From CBDCAS01 sp965214015 (lineage in GTDB: Bacteria > Pseudomonadota > Gammaproteobacteria > Coxiellales > Coxiellaceae), in the NCBI GenBank assembly GCA_965214015.1, contig CBDCAS010000017.1, positions 47,875-111,874 on the forward strand: 64,000 nt of DNA, given 5' to 3'. Numbering within the stretch: the stretch's first letter is position 1; each line of letters begins with the position of its first letter. Below are positions 41,904 through 51,611 of the stretch, one piece after another. The translations under genes were made by a program, and so were the position numbers. The notes under the pieces were generated by a model that saw nothing but the letters and a program-made list of their open reading frames with translations, had not been told where the DNA came from and did not search any database.

Positions 41904-44084
41904 TCAATTTGATACTGAAGCCCTTCTTAATTTCCCAAGAGCTGAAAATTGTGCACTGGGATCGACAAGAATCCTTTCTACTGTAGCATCTTGAGTATAG
42001 TACGGAGACTTTAAGAACCAAGCACCATAGGCAATTTCTCCTAAATCCTTTGCTTTTTCAACATTCAAAAGCTCAGATAAAGACAATATTCTTCCTGTTA
42101 GTTCAAAAGCATTAACATTTTTTATCTGCAAAGGATAAGGTAAGTCTTGCTTTGCCAATATATCTGCTTCACCCAAACCAGCTTGATACGGTTCTTGATG
42201 AATCATTTTGACAACTACAAATACTTGGTAAAAAACATTATCATTGGATGAGGTCAGTAGAAAACGACCATATGGTAAGTTTAATTTAGTTCGTCTTCCC
42301 CAAACATCATAAATTAAATGCTGATAATACGGGATCAGTGCGGCAGATCCAATAGAATCTGGGGTTTTTGTAATATATGTTTGGTCATAGAAAGGTTGGT
42401 TTGTTTTAGTAGATAAGATAAAATTTTCCCTTCTATAATTTGTTACAGCTTTATCGCCTATATTACAATCATAAGACGCATTTTCATCGCTACCTACTAA
42501 AATTCCTATACCTGTAAAATAATTATTTAAAAACTCTTTGCATGTGGTACTTTGTGGTACCCTACCTTCCATAATTGATCGAGCTAAGCCATAGGGCATT
42601 AACAGTACATGCTTCTGCCATGAATAGGCAGTAGACTGCGGGTCTACCTGGTGAAAAATATCACCCACAATGGCTTGGTTTATTAATTTATAACTAGAGC
42701 TCTTATCAATTTTTTCATACAACAATTCTTTGTCCCAATGTTTCATATAAACCTGAAAGTAAACGGCAAGTTTATCAGTTCCTATAGTTACCTCCTCTTC
42801 ACCAACCCTAATTTTAGGAAAAAAGAATTTGACTTTTGTAGAAAATACCGGATCTATGTAGTTAAGCTGAGGATTTACTAAAGGTTGGGTCTTCGCATTC
42901 ATGTAAAGTATATCACTTTGTAGATTTTCAGTTAACGACAAATAGTTTGTATGCCCAGAAAACATAGGGCCCTGTCTTTGACTTCTTTTGGTAACATATT
43001 GGCCCGGCGTTATTGAATCAAGCTGAGATGGTACGCTCCTAATTTTCATTGTTATTGGGTGAGCCAAATTATTATTCAGCGATTTAAGTTGAATATTCAC
43101 AATATTAATTGGGGCTGTTAGAAAGTACTCTTGTCCATCCATTTTAACGGACACCTTTACACGTGCAATGGTAGGCCCATCATCTGCTAAGAAATCAAAT
43201 GATACCGCATTGCCCGCCTCTAAAGCACCTAAATCAATTGGATTGAATTCATCCAGCTCGTGTATACTAACGAGCTCATTACTATCGGGCTTTCTTTGAT
43301 CAGGGTATGCAGGAATCTCATCATAAGAGCCACGAAACAGAGCTTCATTTTCAGGATCTACACCGGAGGTTGCATGTGCACAATCAGGAACATCTTCTTG
43401 AAAAATTTTAATCCCTTCTGAGGCAATTATACTGACATCACTAATATTAATATTATGAGATTTTACTTTGCAGCCAGCTACTGTCTTTCCTGCTATAGTA
43501 TTTGGACAAACTAAGCTTACAGATTTGTTTGTACCAATGATGCTTGACAGATCCAAAGATAATTCACCACTTTTGTTGTTATAGGAAAGACGCCTATCAT
43601 AAGAAATATAATTTTTATCTCGCTTATCAAATTCTAATCGTACTATTTTTAAGTAACCATTATCTCTATAAGCAGCAGAACCAAACTCACTAGCTGAATC
43701 TTGTATAGGATCTGAACATACTCTACCCTTTGATAGCGCATAAACATCAGCACCATCGATAGATAAACAAGCAACTCCCGAAGGATCATTTAAATCATAT
43801 GGAAATCTAACTCGTTGTTTGTCATAACGCTTGCCAGATATCGTATAACTCCAATCTCTATAGTTGATTCCAGGCTCATACTTTTTTATCTTTCGACCTG
43901 GTGCAATCTGCAGTTTTATAGAAGAATCATAAATATTTTCTACAGAAACTGGGATAGGAAGATTATTAACAAATGTATAAGTTTGTGCAAAGCTATACTC
44001 TGTTTTTATCAAAACAAGTAGTAACAATATCCATTGAACCTGTCGCAAGCTTCTGAAATTCATCACATAAGCTACTCGACCCAT
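41904..44084 (-). CDS. Large secreted protein of unknown family
   Basis: Exported protein of 726 aa with a signal peptide (about residues 1-33, ending EYSFAQ). The mature part looks beta-rich, with aromatic and Asp/Asn-rich loops and several cysteines (VCPNTIAGKTVAGCKV, TTCKEFLNN). I know no family for it. ATG 44084 has GGAG seven bases upstream, so it was preferred to ATG 44063. It overlaps the end of the hemopexin-like gene by 13 bp, so the two are coupled and probably work together outside the cell or at its surface. Confidence 0.65.
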   Translation of the reverse strand: MGRVAYVMNFRSLRQVQWILLLLVLIKTEYSFAQTYTFVNNLPIPVSVENIYDSSIKLQIAPGRKIKKYEPGINYRDWSYTISGKRYDKQRVRFPYDLNDPSGVACLSIDGADVYALSKGRVCSDPIQDSASEFGSAAYRDNGYLKIVRLEFDKRDKNYISYDRRLSYNNKSGELSLDLSSIIGTNKSVSLVCPNTIAGKTVAGCKVKSHNINISDVSIIASEGIKIFQEDVPDCAHATSGVDPENEALFRGSYDEIPAYPDQRKPDSNELVSIHELDEFNPIDLGALEAGNAVSFDFLADDGPTIARVKVSVKMDGQEYFLTAPINIVNIQLKSLNNNLAHPITMKIRSVPSQLDSITPGQYVTKRSQRQGPMFSGHTNYLSLTENLQSDILYMNAKTQPLVNPQLNYIDPVFSTKVKFFFPKIRVGEEEVTIGTDKLAVYFQVYMKHWDKELLYEKIDKSSSYKLINQAIVGDIFHQVDPQSTAYSWQKHVLLMPYGLARSIMEGRVPQSTTCKEFLNNYFTGIGILVGSDENASYDCNIGDKAVTNYRRENFILSTKTNQPFYDQTYITKTPDSIGSAALIPYYQHLIYDVWGRRTKLNLPYGRFLLTSSNDNVFYQVFVVVKMIHQEPYQAGLGEADILAKQDLPYPLQIKNVNAFELTGRILSLSELLNVEKAKDLGEIAYGAWFLKSPYYTQDATVERILVDPSAQFSALGKLRRASVSN

Positions 44085-45613
44085 AACAAAGCTCCAATCG
44101 GTTGTGCATGCAATTGATAAGGTAAAGGTTTAGGATAACTATCATCCTTTGCAACGGCATCAGCTGCTATATCATATTTAATATACCGTTGTCCTTTTAT
44201 AATCAGTATAGCGTATCCATCATGTGTAGCATAAGCAGCTGTTATTTGTTGAGCATCCTCTGAAGAGATTCCAGGCCAGTTACTACCTACGATTTCATTG
44301 GGTCCAATCAGTTCACCAGTTGTAGCATCCTCTTTAAGATAAGTTCCATCATTTAAAAAGTAATAAATAAATCCATTAGGATACATAAGAGCTGCTGTTA
44401 TTTTATTGATATACTTTCTGAAAGGACCAAAAAATTTTCCATCCTTAGGAGCACCAAAATAATCTATCGCTTTCACCACATATGCATGTTCAGGATGAGT
44501 AAGATATGCAGAATAATAGCCATTTTTAAAAAGAAAATAATTCATTTGATTACTCCAATGTATAACAGACGTTATTTGACGAGTATCAGTCTCTGTTGGA
44601 GCACCTGCTATATAAAACCAGTTATCATGAGTGTTGTAAGCACGCTCTGTAACTTTTCCATCCACTATCTCGGAGTAAGTTCCATCAGCAAAAAATAAAT
44701 ATAGCCTGTAGGCATCTTTTACCTTGTTACAAAAGGTCTTATAAAGAAAAGGAGAGGTATTTTTAACACCAAAATGTAAAAGCACATTGTCTGGAGTCAA
44801 ATTTATACAAGGCTTACCATAAGTACCTATCCCAGATGTTTTCATATTAACAGAAGATATAATTTTTTTAGTACTTTTGTCGATGATTTTAAAATTTATT
44901 ATTGGCGAAAGCGTATAGCCTGTAGTATTTGCTCTTTGAAGTGCTCTAGACCAAGATTGTTTGAAGTATTTATATTCACCTACAAAGGCTACTTTATTAA
45001 AGTCAGGGATACTAAAGAAAACTGGTTTCAATAATATTTTGTTAAAAGTATTTCCACCCATCTGTTGGCGCTTACTCTCATATGAAATCTTAGGAGGACA
45101 TTTTGCATATTTTTTCGCTCTACATTCATCAGCACCACAGCTAAAATATAAACCTGTTTCAATTGAATTTGCACTCGAACCTGATTCATCACAAAAAGCG
45201 ATAGAGGTGGCTGTATTAGCAGTACCTGTGCTGTGTTCAACCCAGGAGCATAGGTGAGAAACATAATTCCCATCAATATAAAGATTAATCCACCAAGCAC
45301 GATCACCACAATAAACATGAGTATCTTCTGCTGTTACTTCACTGGGAATCACAAAATCACTTGATCTGTATTGAGGAGCCACTGGCGCCATATAAATTTT
45401 ATCACCACCCCCAGTGAGCCACTCCCAACTCGTATAATTAGGAGGGTATTCTTTGGTTCTACCAGGCCATGAAACTTGTATGTCATTGCTACTGCCATTC
45501 CATATACGCAGGGATGCAGCGCCCATAACAGAACAACAACTTAGCAGCATCAACAAAGGTAACATTAAACGAATAATAGATTTCTTCTTTTTATATTGAC
45601 TTGTGTAAGACAA
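44072..45613 (-). CDS. Secreted protein with hemopexin-like repeats
   Basis: Exported protein of 513 aa with a signal peptide at about residues 1-33. The N-terminal half is Cys-rich (for example YFSCGADECRAKKYAKC). From about residue 300 it shows hemopexin-type blades: YRLYLFFADGTYSE, ITSVIHWSNQMNYFLFKNG, ITAALMYPNGFIYYFLNDG and ITAAYATHDGYAILIIKG, each fitting the I-x-A-(x)n-YFF-x-G pattern. Hemopexin folds bind haem, metal or extracellular-matrix proteins. This is a pattern call without a profile search. It is the first gene of a two-gene unit with the 726-aa secreted protein. Confidence 0.68.
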   Translation of the reverse strand: MSYTSQYKKKKSIIRLMLPLLMLLSCCSVMGAASLRIWNGSSNDIQVSWPGRTKEYPPNYTSWEWLTGGGDKIYMAPVAPQYRSSDFVIPSEVTAEDTHVYCGDRAWWINLYIDGNYVSHLCSWVEHSTGTANTATSIAFCDESGSSANSIETGLYFSCGADECRAKKYAKCPPKISYESKRQQMGGNTFNKILLKPVFFSIPDFNKVAFVGEYKYFKQSWSRALQRANTTGYTLSPIINFKIIDKSTKKIISSVNMKTSGIGTYGKPCINLTPDNVLLHFGVKNTSPFLYKTFCNKVKDAYRLYLFFADGTYSEIVDGKVTERAYNTHDNWFYIAGAPTETDTRQITSVIHWSNQMNYFLFKNGYYSAYLTHPEHAYVVKAIDYFGAPKDGKFFGPFRKYINKITAALMYPNGFIYYFLNDGTYLKEDATTGELIGPNEIVGSNWPGISSEDAQQITAAYATHDGYAILIIKGQRYIKYDIAADAVAKDDSYPKPLPYQLHAQPIGALLWVE

Positions 45614-45816
45614 ACTTAGACTTCCCTCTCTATTGTTGGCATTAAAGAAAAAATGTACATTTTTACAAATCTTAATTTTTTAGTCAATAAAATATAGTAA
45701 TTAATTCAGAATTGAATTTATATTTCTTGATCATTCTATAAAGTCAGTCATATCTTTGAGGTATAGTATTTCTTTGCCTCAAATAGAACGATCAGATACA
45801 ATCAGATCAATTCAAC

Positions 45817-47166
45817 ATGGAAAGTTGTCTCATGTATTCTTTTTTTAACAAAATTTTTATTCCTTTATTTTTAATTATCGTTTGTCCTCCCATCGTCTTG
45901 CTAGTATGGCATATCAATTCCACAATGGGAGGATCACTACAAGCACTGATACATCAGATATCACAACATGGATTCTTTACAACATTGTATCGTGTGTGGC
46001 AGCCTGTTTTTTTGGGTACGAGAACAGCATGGAACATCATTTGTACTTTCATGTTAGTTCAGCTCCTTTTAATGCGTATCATTCCTGGCAAAAAAGTCAC
46101 AGGTCCGCTAACACCAAAAGGTCATAGACCTGTGTATAAAAAAAATGGATTTTCTTGTTTTTTAATAACAATAGGATTGTTTTACTTCTTTAGTATAAAA
46201 CTCCAATTATTTTCACCTACAATTATTTATGATAATTTTTCAGGCATTCTGGGAGCAATGAATCTATTTAGTCTATGCTTCTGTCTCATTCTTTATTTTA
46301 AAGGGCGATTAGCACCTTCTTCACCAGAGAATGGTACAAGTGGATATTTTATTTTCGATTATTACTGGGGAACTGATTTATATCCTCGAATTTTAGGCTG
46401 GGATATAAAACAATTCACTAATTGCCGTATTGGTATGATGAGCTGGCCCATTATCATTTTTTCGTTTGCAGCAAAACAAGCCCAATTATTTGGTTTAAGC
46501 AACTCAATGGTAGCTTCTGTAATTATTATGACAGTTTATATCGCTAAGTTCTTTTGGTGGGAAACTGGGTATTTCCGAACTACTGATATTATGACTGATC
46601 GTGCTGGATTTTATTTATGTTGGGGATGTATGGTATGGGTGCCCTCTATTTATACATTACCCGTTATGTATTTAGTACATCATCCCTATAATCTGTCTGC
46701 TATTGTCGCAACATCTATCGTTTTGTTCGGTGTTCTTTTGGTATTTCTCAATTATTTTGCCGATGCACAACGTCAAAAAGTACGTGCTACCTATGGGAAA
46801 TGTAAAGTATGGAGACAAACACCGACACTAATTCATGCCCAATATAATAATGAAAATGGTGAGAAAAAAAATAGTTTATTATTAGCTTCTGGCTGGTGGG
46901 GTATATCACGCCATTTTCATTATGTTTTAGAAATTTCTTTGGCTTTTTTTTGGACATTACCTACTTTATTCAATCACTTTATGCCCTGGTTCTACGTCAC
47001 CTATTTGACCATATTATTGTTACATCGTGTGTATCGCGAAGAGAATCGTTGCGCAAAAAAATATGGAATTTATTGGGATGAGTATTGCTCACTAGTCCCC
47101 AATAAAATTTTTCCATCTATTGTAAGAAAAGAAAAAACTGTCACTCTACAAGATTCAACAGAATAA
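45817..47166 (+). CDS. 7-dehydrocholesterol reductase-like sterol reductase
   Basis: Membrane enzyme of 449 aa in the ERG4/ERG24 sterol reductase family. Several helices lead to DYYWGTDLYPRI (181-192) and the FSFAAKQ segment, then WWETGYFRTTDI. The NADPH/sterol signature LLASGWWGISRHFHYV (355-370) and the C-terminal REENRCAKKYGIYWDEYCS with LVPNKIFP follow. These match vertebrate and plant DHCR7 more closely than typical bacterial proteins. Bacteria rarely make sterols; Coxiella burnetii is known to carry eukaryotic-like sterol reductases, likely acting on host sterols. Transfer from a eukaryote is inferred. It is a single gene with its own upstream region. Confidence 0.86.
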   Translation: MESCLMYSFFNKIFIPLFLIIVCPPIVLLVWHINSTMGGSLQALIHQISQHGFFTTLYRVWQPVFLGTRTAWNIICTFMLVQLLLMRIIPGKKVTGPLTPKGHRPVYKKNGFSCFLITIGLFYFFSIKLQLFSPTIIYDNFSGILGAMNLFSLCFCLILYFKGRLAPSSPENGTSGYFIFDYYWGTDLYPRILGWDIKQFTNCRIGMMSWPIIIFSFAAKQAQLFGLSNSMVASVIIMTVYIAKFFWWETGYFRTTDIMTDRAGFYLCWGCMVWVPSIYTLPVMYLVHHPYNLSAIVATSIVLFGVLLVFLNYFADAQRQKVRATYGKCKVWRQTPTLIHAQYNNENGEKKNSLLLASGWWGISRHFHYVLEISLAFFWTLPTLFNHFMPWFYVTYLTILLLHRVYREENRCAKKYGIYWDEYCSLVPNKIFPSIVRKEKTVTLQDSTE

Positions 47167-47180
47167 AAGGCCAGAAAATA

Positions 47181-47711
47181 TTAACTAGAATTTATATGTC
47201 GCTTGGCCAGTTCTACATAATGCTCTGCAGAATAAAGGATGCTATCTTTTTCTTTTTTCGTTAATTCACGCACGATACGTGCTGGAGAACCTTTATACAA
47301 ATAGCCTTTTCTTAGCACCATTTTTGGCGTTACTAAACTGCCAGCAGCTACCAACACATCAGATTCAACAATAGCACGATCCATAATAACAGCTGACATG
47401 CCAATTAAACAACGATCTCCAATCTGGCAACCATGAAGCAAAGCACGATGCCCAACAGTCACATCATCACCCATTGAAGTGGCATCACCCTTAGGATTAA
47501 AAGGTCCCATGTGATTGACATGAATGACTGTTCCGTCCTGAATACTACACCGTTTACCGATAGTTATCTTATTAACATCCGCTCTTATGACAGCCATCGG
47601 CCAGACAGAGCTACCCCAGCCAATATGGACATCACCTAGCACAACTGCCCGCTCATCAATAAAGACTTTTTCAGCAATTTTTGGTACTTGATTTTCAAAT
47701 TTTCGAATCAT
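47181..47711 (-). CDS. yrdA: Gamma-carbonic-anhydrase-like hexapeptide protein
   Basis: Left-handed beta-helix protein of 176 aa, YrdA/CaiE/PaaY family. The metal-binding His residues lie in VIHVNHMG and TVGHRALLHGCQIG. Hexapeptide repeats run through the central part and a helical tail closes the structure. It may hydrate CO2 or bind coenzyme A thioesters; activity in this family is often unproven. It is convergent with the sterol reductase gene. Confidence 0.87.
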   Translation of the reverse strand: MIRKFENQVPKIAEKVFIDERAVVLGDVHIGWGSSVWPMAVIRADVNKITIGKRCSIQDGTVIHVNHMGPFNPKGDATSMGDDVTVGHRALLHGCQIGDRCLIGMSAVIMDRAIVESDVLVAAGSLVTPKMVLRKGYLYKGSPARIVRELTKKEKDSILYSAEHYVELAKRHINSS

Positions 47712-47756
47712 ATTTAGTTTATACTAGCGATAATTTTTTAAAATGGGAATGATAGA

Positions 47757-49775
47757 ATGAAAGATAGTTTACCGCAATTTAGTCAAATAAACCCAGACCT
47801 TGTTGAAGTACAACTTAGTCAGTTATTAAACGACAATCTTACTGCCATTGAGCAGCGTTTAACCCAAGGTGGCCCATTTAATTGGGACAATTTCATGCGT
47901 CTTATCGAAGATCTTGAGGATCGATTACATCAATTTTGGGCTCCTGTTGCTCATCTTAATGCAGTCAATAATACCCCTAAATTACGTAATGCCTATAACG
48001 CGTGCCTGCCCAAACTTTCTGATTATGCTACAAAATTAGCACACAATCATGATTATTATGAAGCCATTAATACAATAGTAAATAGTCAACATTACAATAG
48101 CTTAGATTTTGCACAAAAAAAAGTAATTGATCACATACTACGAGATTTTAAATTATCAGGTATTACCTTAGCAGAAGAAAAGAAAAAAAAATTTGCAGAA
48201 CTGTCAAAAAAACTATCGCAATTAACGACAAAATTTGAGGAAAATATTTTAGATGCTACACAAGCCTGGGTTCAGCATGTCTCTGATGAAAAAGAACTCG
48301 ATGGCTTACCAAAGTTTGCAATCCTAGCTGCAAGGAATAGAGCCAAAAAAAATAATCAAGACGGATGGTTATTTACCTTAGAAGCTCCTTCCTACTTGGC
48401 TATTATGACTTATGCCCAATCACGCAAACTACGTAAGGAAGCCTACTTTGCCTTTACAACACGTGCATCCGATCAAGGCCCTCATGCAGGTCAGTGGGAT
48501 AATTCAAACGTCATGTTTGAAATACTCAAAATACGTCTTAATCTTGCCAAACTTCTTGGTTTTAATCATTACGCTGAGTACTCCCTTGCTACCAAAATGC
48601 TTAAAGAGAGCGATCAGGTGCTTACTTTCTTAAATCAATTACTTGATGCTTCACTTAAAAAAGCAAGAGAAGAATTTGAAGAGCTGAAAAAATTTGCTTC
48701 TGAAAAACTAGCTATTAATGAGTTACAAGCTTGGGATATCGCTTACGCCAGCGAAAAATTGCGCCAAGAACAGTATTGCATTTCACAAGAAGACCTACGC
48801 CCTTATTTTCCTGAGCATCAGGTACTCAATGGGCTGTTTAACATTGCTGAAAAGCTCTTTGACATTACTATAAAACAAGTGACTCAAGTAGATGTTTGGC
48901 ATCCAGAGGTAAAATGCTATGTCATTTCTCGTCATGACCAACCCATTAGCTATTTTTACTTGGATCCTTATTCTCGCGAAAATAAGCGTGGTGGAGCCTG
49001 GATGGACGATTGTCGTAATCGACGCAAGCTGAGCCATGATTCATACCAACACCCCATTGCCTTTATTGTCTGCAATTTTAGTCCACCCATTGAAAACAAT
49101 CCTGCGTTGCTAACTCATGAGGATGTATTAACACTATTTCACGAATTTGGTCATGCACTACAACAGATGCTCACCCAAATTGATTATGCAGAGGTTTCCG
49201 GTATTAATGGCATACCTTGGGATGCGGTTGAGATTGCAAGTCAATTTATGGAAAACTATGCTTGGGAAAAAGAGCCTATAATAAGCTTATCTGAACACTA
49301 TGAAACAAAAAAGCGCTTACCTGATGAGCTATTCAAAAAAATGAATCGAGCCAAAAATTTTCAATCTGCATTACAAATGGTTCGACAATTACAATTAGCT
49401 TTGTTTGATTTTCACCTACATAAGGAATTTGATCCTCATAAAGAGGATTCTATACAAAAAATTCTAAATACAGTGCATCAAAAAATCCAAATCATTCCTA
49501 TACCTAAATTCAATCGTTTTCAACACAGCTTTTCTCATATCTTTGCTGGAGGTTATGCTGCGGGTTACTACAGTTATAAATGGGCTGAAGTCATGGCACA
49601 AGATGCTTTTTCATTATTTAAAGAAAAAGGAATCTTTGATAAAAAAACAGGGCAACAATTTTTACATACCTTTTTGGAAATGGGAGGAGCTAAAGAGCCA
49701 CTTGATTTGTTCATTAAGTTTCGCGGTCGACCACCAAAAGTCGATGCCTTATTAAAAGATAGTAATATTAAATAG
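47757..49775 (+). CDS. prlC: Oligopeptidase A, M3 metallopeptidase
   Basis: Cytoplasmic zinc oligopeptidase of 672 aa (also called opdA) that degrades short peptides such as cleaved signal peptides. The zinc motif HEFGHALQQM has the HExxH core, and the third ligand region is EIASQFMENYAWE. Substrate-loop Tyr residues are in FAGGYAAGYYSYKWAE. Length and motifs are normal. Confidence 0.94.
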   Translation: MKDSLPQFSQINPDLVEVQLSQLLNDNLTAIEQRLTQGGPFNWDNFMRLIEDLEDRLHQFWAPVAHLNAVNNTPKLRNAYNACLPKLSDYATKLAHNHDYYEAINTIVNSQHYNSLDFAQKKVIDHILRDFKLSGITLAEEKKKKFAELSKKLSQLTTKFEENILDATQAWVQHVSDEKELDGLPKFAILAARNRAKKNNQDGWLFTLEAPSYLAIMTYAQSRKLRKEAYFAFTTRASDQGPHAGQWDNSNVMFEILKIRLNLAKLLGFNHYAEYSLATKMLKESDQVLTFLNQLLDASLKKAREEFEELKKFASEKLAINELQAWDIAYASEKLRQEQYCISQEDLRPYFPEHQVLNGLFNIAEKLFDITIKQVTQVDVWHPEVKCYVISRHDQPISYFYLDPYSRENKRGGAWMDDCRNRRKLSHDSYQHPIAFIVCNFSPPIENNPALLTHEDVLTLFHEFGHALQQMLTQIDYAEVSGINGIPWDAVEIASQFMENYAWEKEPIISLSEHYETKKRLPDELFKKMNRAKNFQSALQMVRQLQLALFDFHLHKEFDPHKEDSIQKILNTVHQKIQIIPIPKFNRFQHSFSHIFAGGYAAGYYSYKWAEVMAQDAFSLFKEKGIFDKKTGQQFLHTFLEMGGAKEPLDLFIKFRGRPPKVDALLKDSNIK

Positions 49776-49819
49776 TGAACTACTATAGGCATTTTCATCA
49801 ATTGAATAAGGAAAGCTGT

Positions 49820-50476
49820 ATGACATCAACAAATGAACTAAAACAAGCAGCTGCAAAAGCAGCGATTCAATATGTCATTGAAGATAGCATAATAGGAGTC
49901 GGCACAGGCTCAACAGTCAACTATTTTATTGATGAGCTTGCGAAAATAAAACATAAAATTTCAGGTGCTATTGCCAGCTCTAAAATAACTGAAAAACGTC
50001 TTAAATCACATAGCATTCCTGTTTATGATTTAAACAGTATTAGTAACCTACCTGTCTACATCGATGGTGCAGATGAATTCAACACAGACCGTTATTTGAT
50101 AAAAGGAGGTGGGGGTGCACTAACACGCGAAAAAATTATTGCAGCTCACGCTGAAAATTTTATTTGTATTGCTGATGAATCAAAAAAAGTGGATGTTTTA
50201 GGAAATTTTCCTCTGCCTATCGAAGTAATTTCAATAGCACGCAATTATGTTGCACGCGAAATGAAAAAACTAGGAGGTAACCCTGTCTATCGAGAAGGTT
50301 TCATTACAGATAATAACCATGCCATTATCGATATACACAACTTAAGTATATTGAACCCCATCGAAATAGAAGAATTTATCAATCACATAACAGGCGTAAT
50401 CTCTAACGGACTTTTCGCTAAACGACCTGCAGATAAAATATTGATGGCAACTCCTAGAGGAATTACTCTCTTTTAA
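49820..50476 (+). CDS. rpiA: Ribose-5-phosphate isomerase A
   Basis: Interconverts ribose-5-phosphate and ribulose-5-phosphate; 218 aa. The N-terminal GVGTGSTVNYFID phosphate loop, DGADEFNTD and KGGGGALTREK motifs are complete. ATG 49820 with an AAGGAAA site fits the family start; an upstream in-frame ATG overlaps prlC. Confidence 0.95.
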   Translation: MTSTNELKQAAAKAAIQYVIEDSIIGVGTGSTVNYFIDELAKIKHKISGAIASSKITEKRLKSHSIPVYDLNSISNLPVYIDGADEFNTDRYLIKGGGGALTREKIIAAHAENFICIADESKKVDVLGNFPLPIEVISIARNYVAREMKKLGGNPVYREGFITDNNHAIIDIHNLSILNPIEIEEFINHITGVISNGLFAKRPADKILMATPRGITLF

Positions 50477-50504
50477 ACTTTTACAACTAAAGTAAAAGTT
50501 TTTT
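50475..50504 (+). terminator. Intrinsic terminator after rpiA
   Basis: AAACTTTTAC (50475-50484) and GTAAAAGTTT (50492-50501) form a perfect stem with a 7-nt loop followed by T residues. It lies between rpiA and the convergent XRE gene and may serve both. Confidence 0.78.
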
Positions 50505-50523
50505 AACTCATTACAAGAAGCGA

Positions 50524-51012
50524 CTAAACTACTTTTTCTACCTTGTAATCAGTTGATATGAGAGTATTATAAGATTTTAGACAACATTCAATCAGGGTTT
50601 CAATCTTATCTACTTCCATACTATGATTTGTATATTGGTCTATTGTTTTTTTCAAAATATCTTTAAATATAGCTATATCTACTGTCACTAGATTATCTGA
50701 GATAGTTTTAGAAGTACTTTTGGCATCCACTCGCTGATTAGAAACATTCAAATATGCAATAGAAGCGGAATTTTTACCAGCAATGTATGTTCCTGATTCC
50801 TTACCTGACAATAACCAACCTGGATCAATTTGCAAACACTCGCAATAGTGCAGAACAATTTTAGGATTTAAAGAGCGCTTGCCTGTCTCATGCTGTGAAT
50901 ACGTTGATTCAGGAATTTTTAGTTTAATTGCAAAAGCACGTGCCGACCTAAAGCCTTGAAGTTTGCGAGCTTCTCTTAAACGTTTACCAATTTCTTGATC
51001 TAAATCAGACAT
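50524..51012 (-). CDS. XRE-family transcriptional regulator
   Basis: A 162-aa protein with an N-terminal Cro/CI-type helix-turn-helix (GKRLREARKLQGFRSARAFA, PESTYSQHETGKRSLNP). A helical C-terminal part could mediate dimerisation. There is no peptidase domain. Such regulators occur in phages and as free regulators; no phage genes are near. It is divergent from csrA, so it may influence that promoter. Confidence 0.78.
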   Translation of the reverse strand: MSDLDQEIGKRLREARKLQGFRSARAFAIKLKIPESTYSQHETGKRSLNPKIVLHYCECLQIDPGWLLSGKESGTYIAGKNSASIAYLNVSNQRVDAKSTSKTISDNLVTVDIAIFKDILKKTIDQYTNHSMEVDKIETLIECCLKSYNTLISTDYKVEKVV

Positions 51013-51133
51013 ACTATCCTTAACTTTTGTTCAATTTTTAAGATGGTGTAAAAATTACCACTTGGCAATAAACTTTGCAATACACAAAGCATTAAAAATA
51101 AACAATATTACTAAAGTAAAAGCTTTTCCTACC

Positions 51134-51161
51134 TTGCTATTATCTTCCTTGCGAGTATAAT
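51134..51161 (+). promoter_or_regulatory. Promoter of csrA
   Basis: TTGCTA at 51134-51139 and a perfect TATAAT at 51156-51161 are separated by 16 bp. Transcription would begin near 51168 and give a leader of about 80 nt before csrA. Confidence 0.65.
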
Positions 51162-51248
51162 TGCTCGTTTTGAGCTTCAGCTCCAAGTTAATGTGCTTTC
51201 TTAGCCTGACAGCTTGAAAGATAAAAAAGATTAGGGAGGAATTTTTTC

Positions 51249-51434
51249 ATGTTAGTTCTAACACGTTCTGAAGGACAGCGTCTAATAATTAACGATGGGG
51301 AAATTCTCATTGATGTTCTTGAGATTAGAGGCAATCAAGTGCGACTTGGTGTAAAAGCACCCAAAAACATCACTATACATCGAGAAGAAGTCTACAATCG
51401 AATTCAAGCAGAAGTAGAGTCTAAAATCGCTTAA
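51249..51434 (+). CDS. csrA: Carbon storage regulator CsrA
   Basis: RNA-binding dimer of 61 aa that binds GGA motifs in mRNA leaders and represses or activates translation. The family opening MLVLTR and the RNA-contacting Arg in ITIHREEVY (R45) are conserved. It has a strong AGGGAGGA site. A CsrA-sequestering small RNA candidate is encoded about 2 kb downstream on the other strand. In Legionella and Coxiella, CsrA-type proteins control the switch between growth and transmission phases. Confidence 0.95.
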   Translation: MLVLTRSEGQRLIINDGEILIDVLEIRGNQVRLGVKAPKNITIHREEVYNRIQAEVESKIA

Positions 51435-51611
51435 TTTATATATAATCTAGTGAAAGTTATAAGAGCAACTAGCTCGGCATATTATAATTCTCAAATTAAA
51501 CATCTGCTGTCATGTTGCTTTCACTTCAATGAAGTAGTAAGTAATTATATATCAGTTATGATTATATACATTATGCTATAATTTGATTAAAATAATGGCG
51601 GAGATCAGCTT

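Noticed and set aside
51435..51611. Sigma-54 promoter for the HPF fusion gene
   Set aside because: No GG-N10-GC element with correct spacing was found; only a TATAAT-like box is visible.
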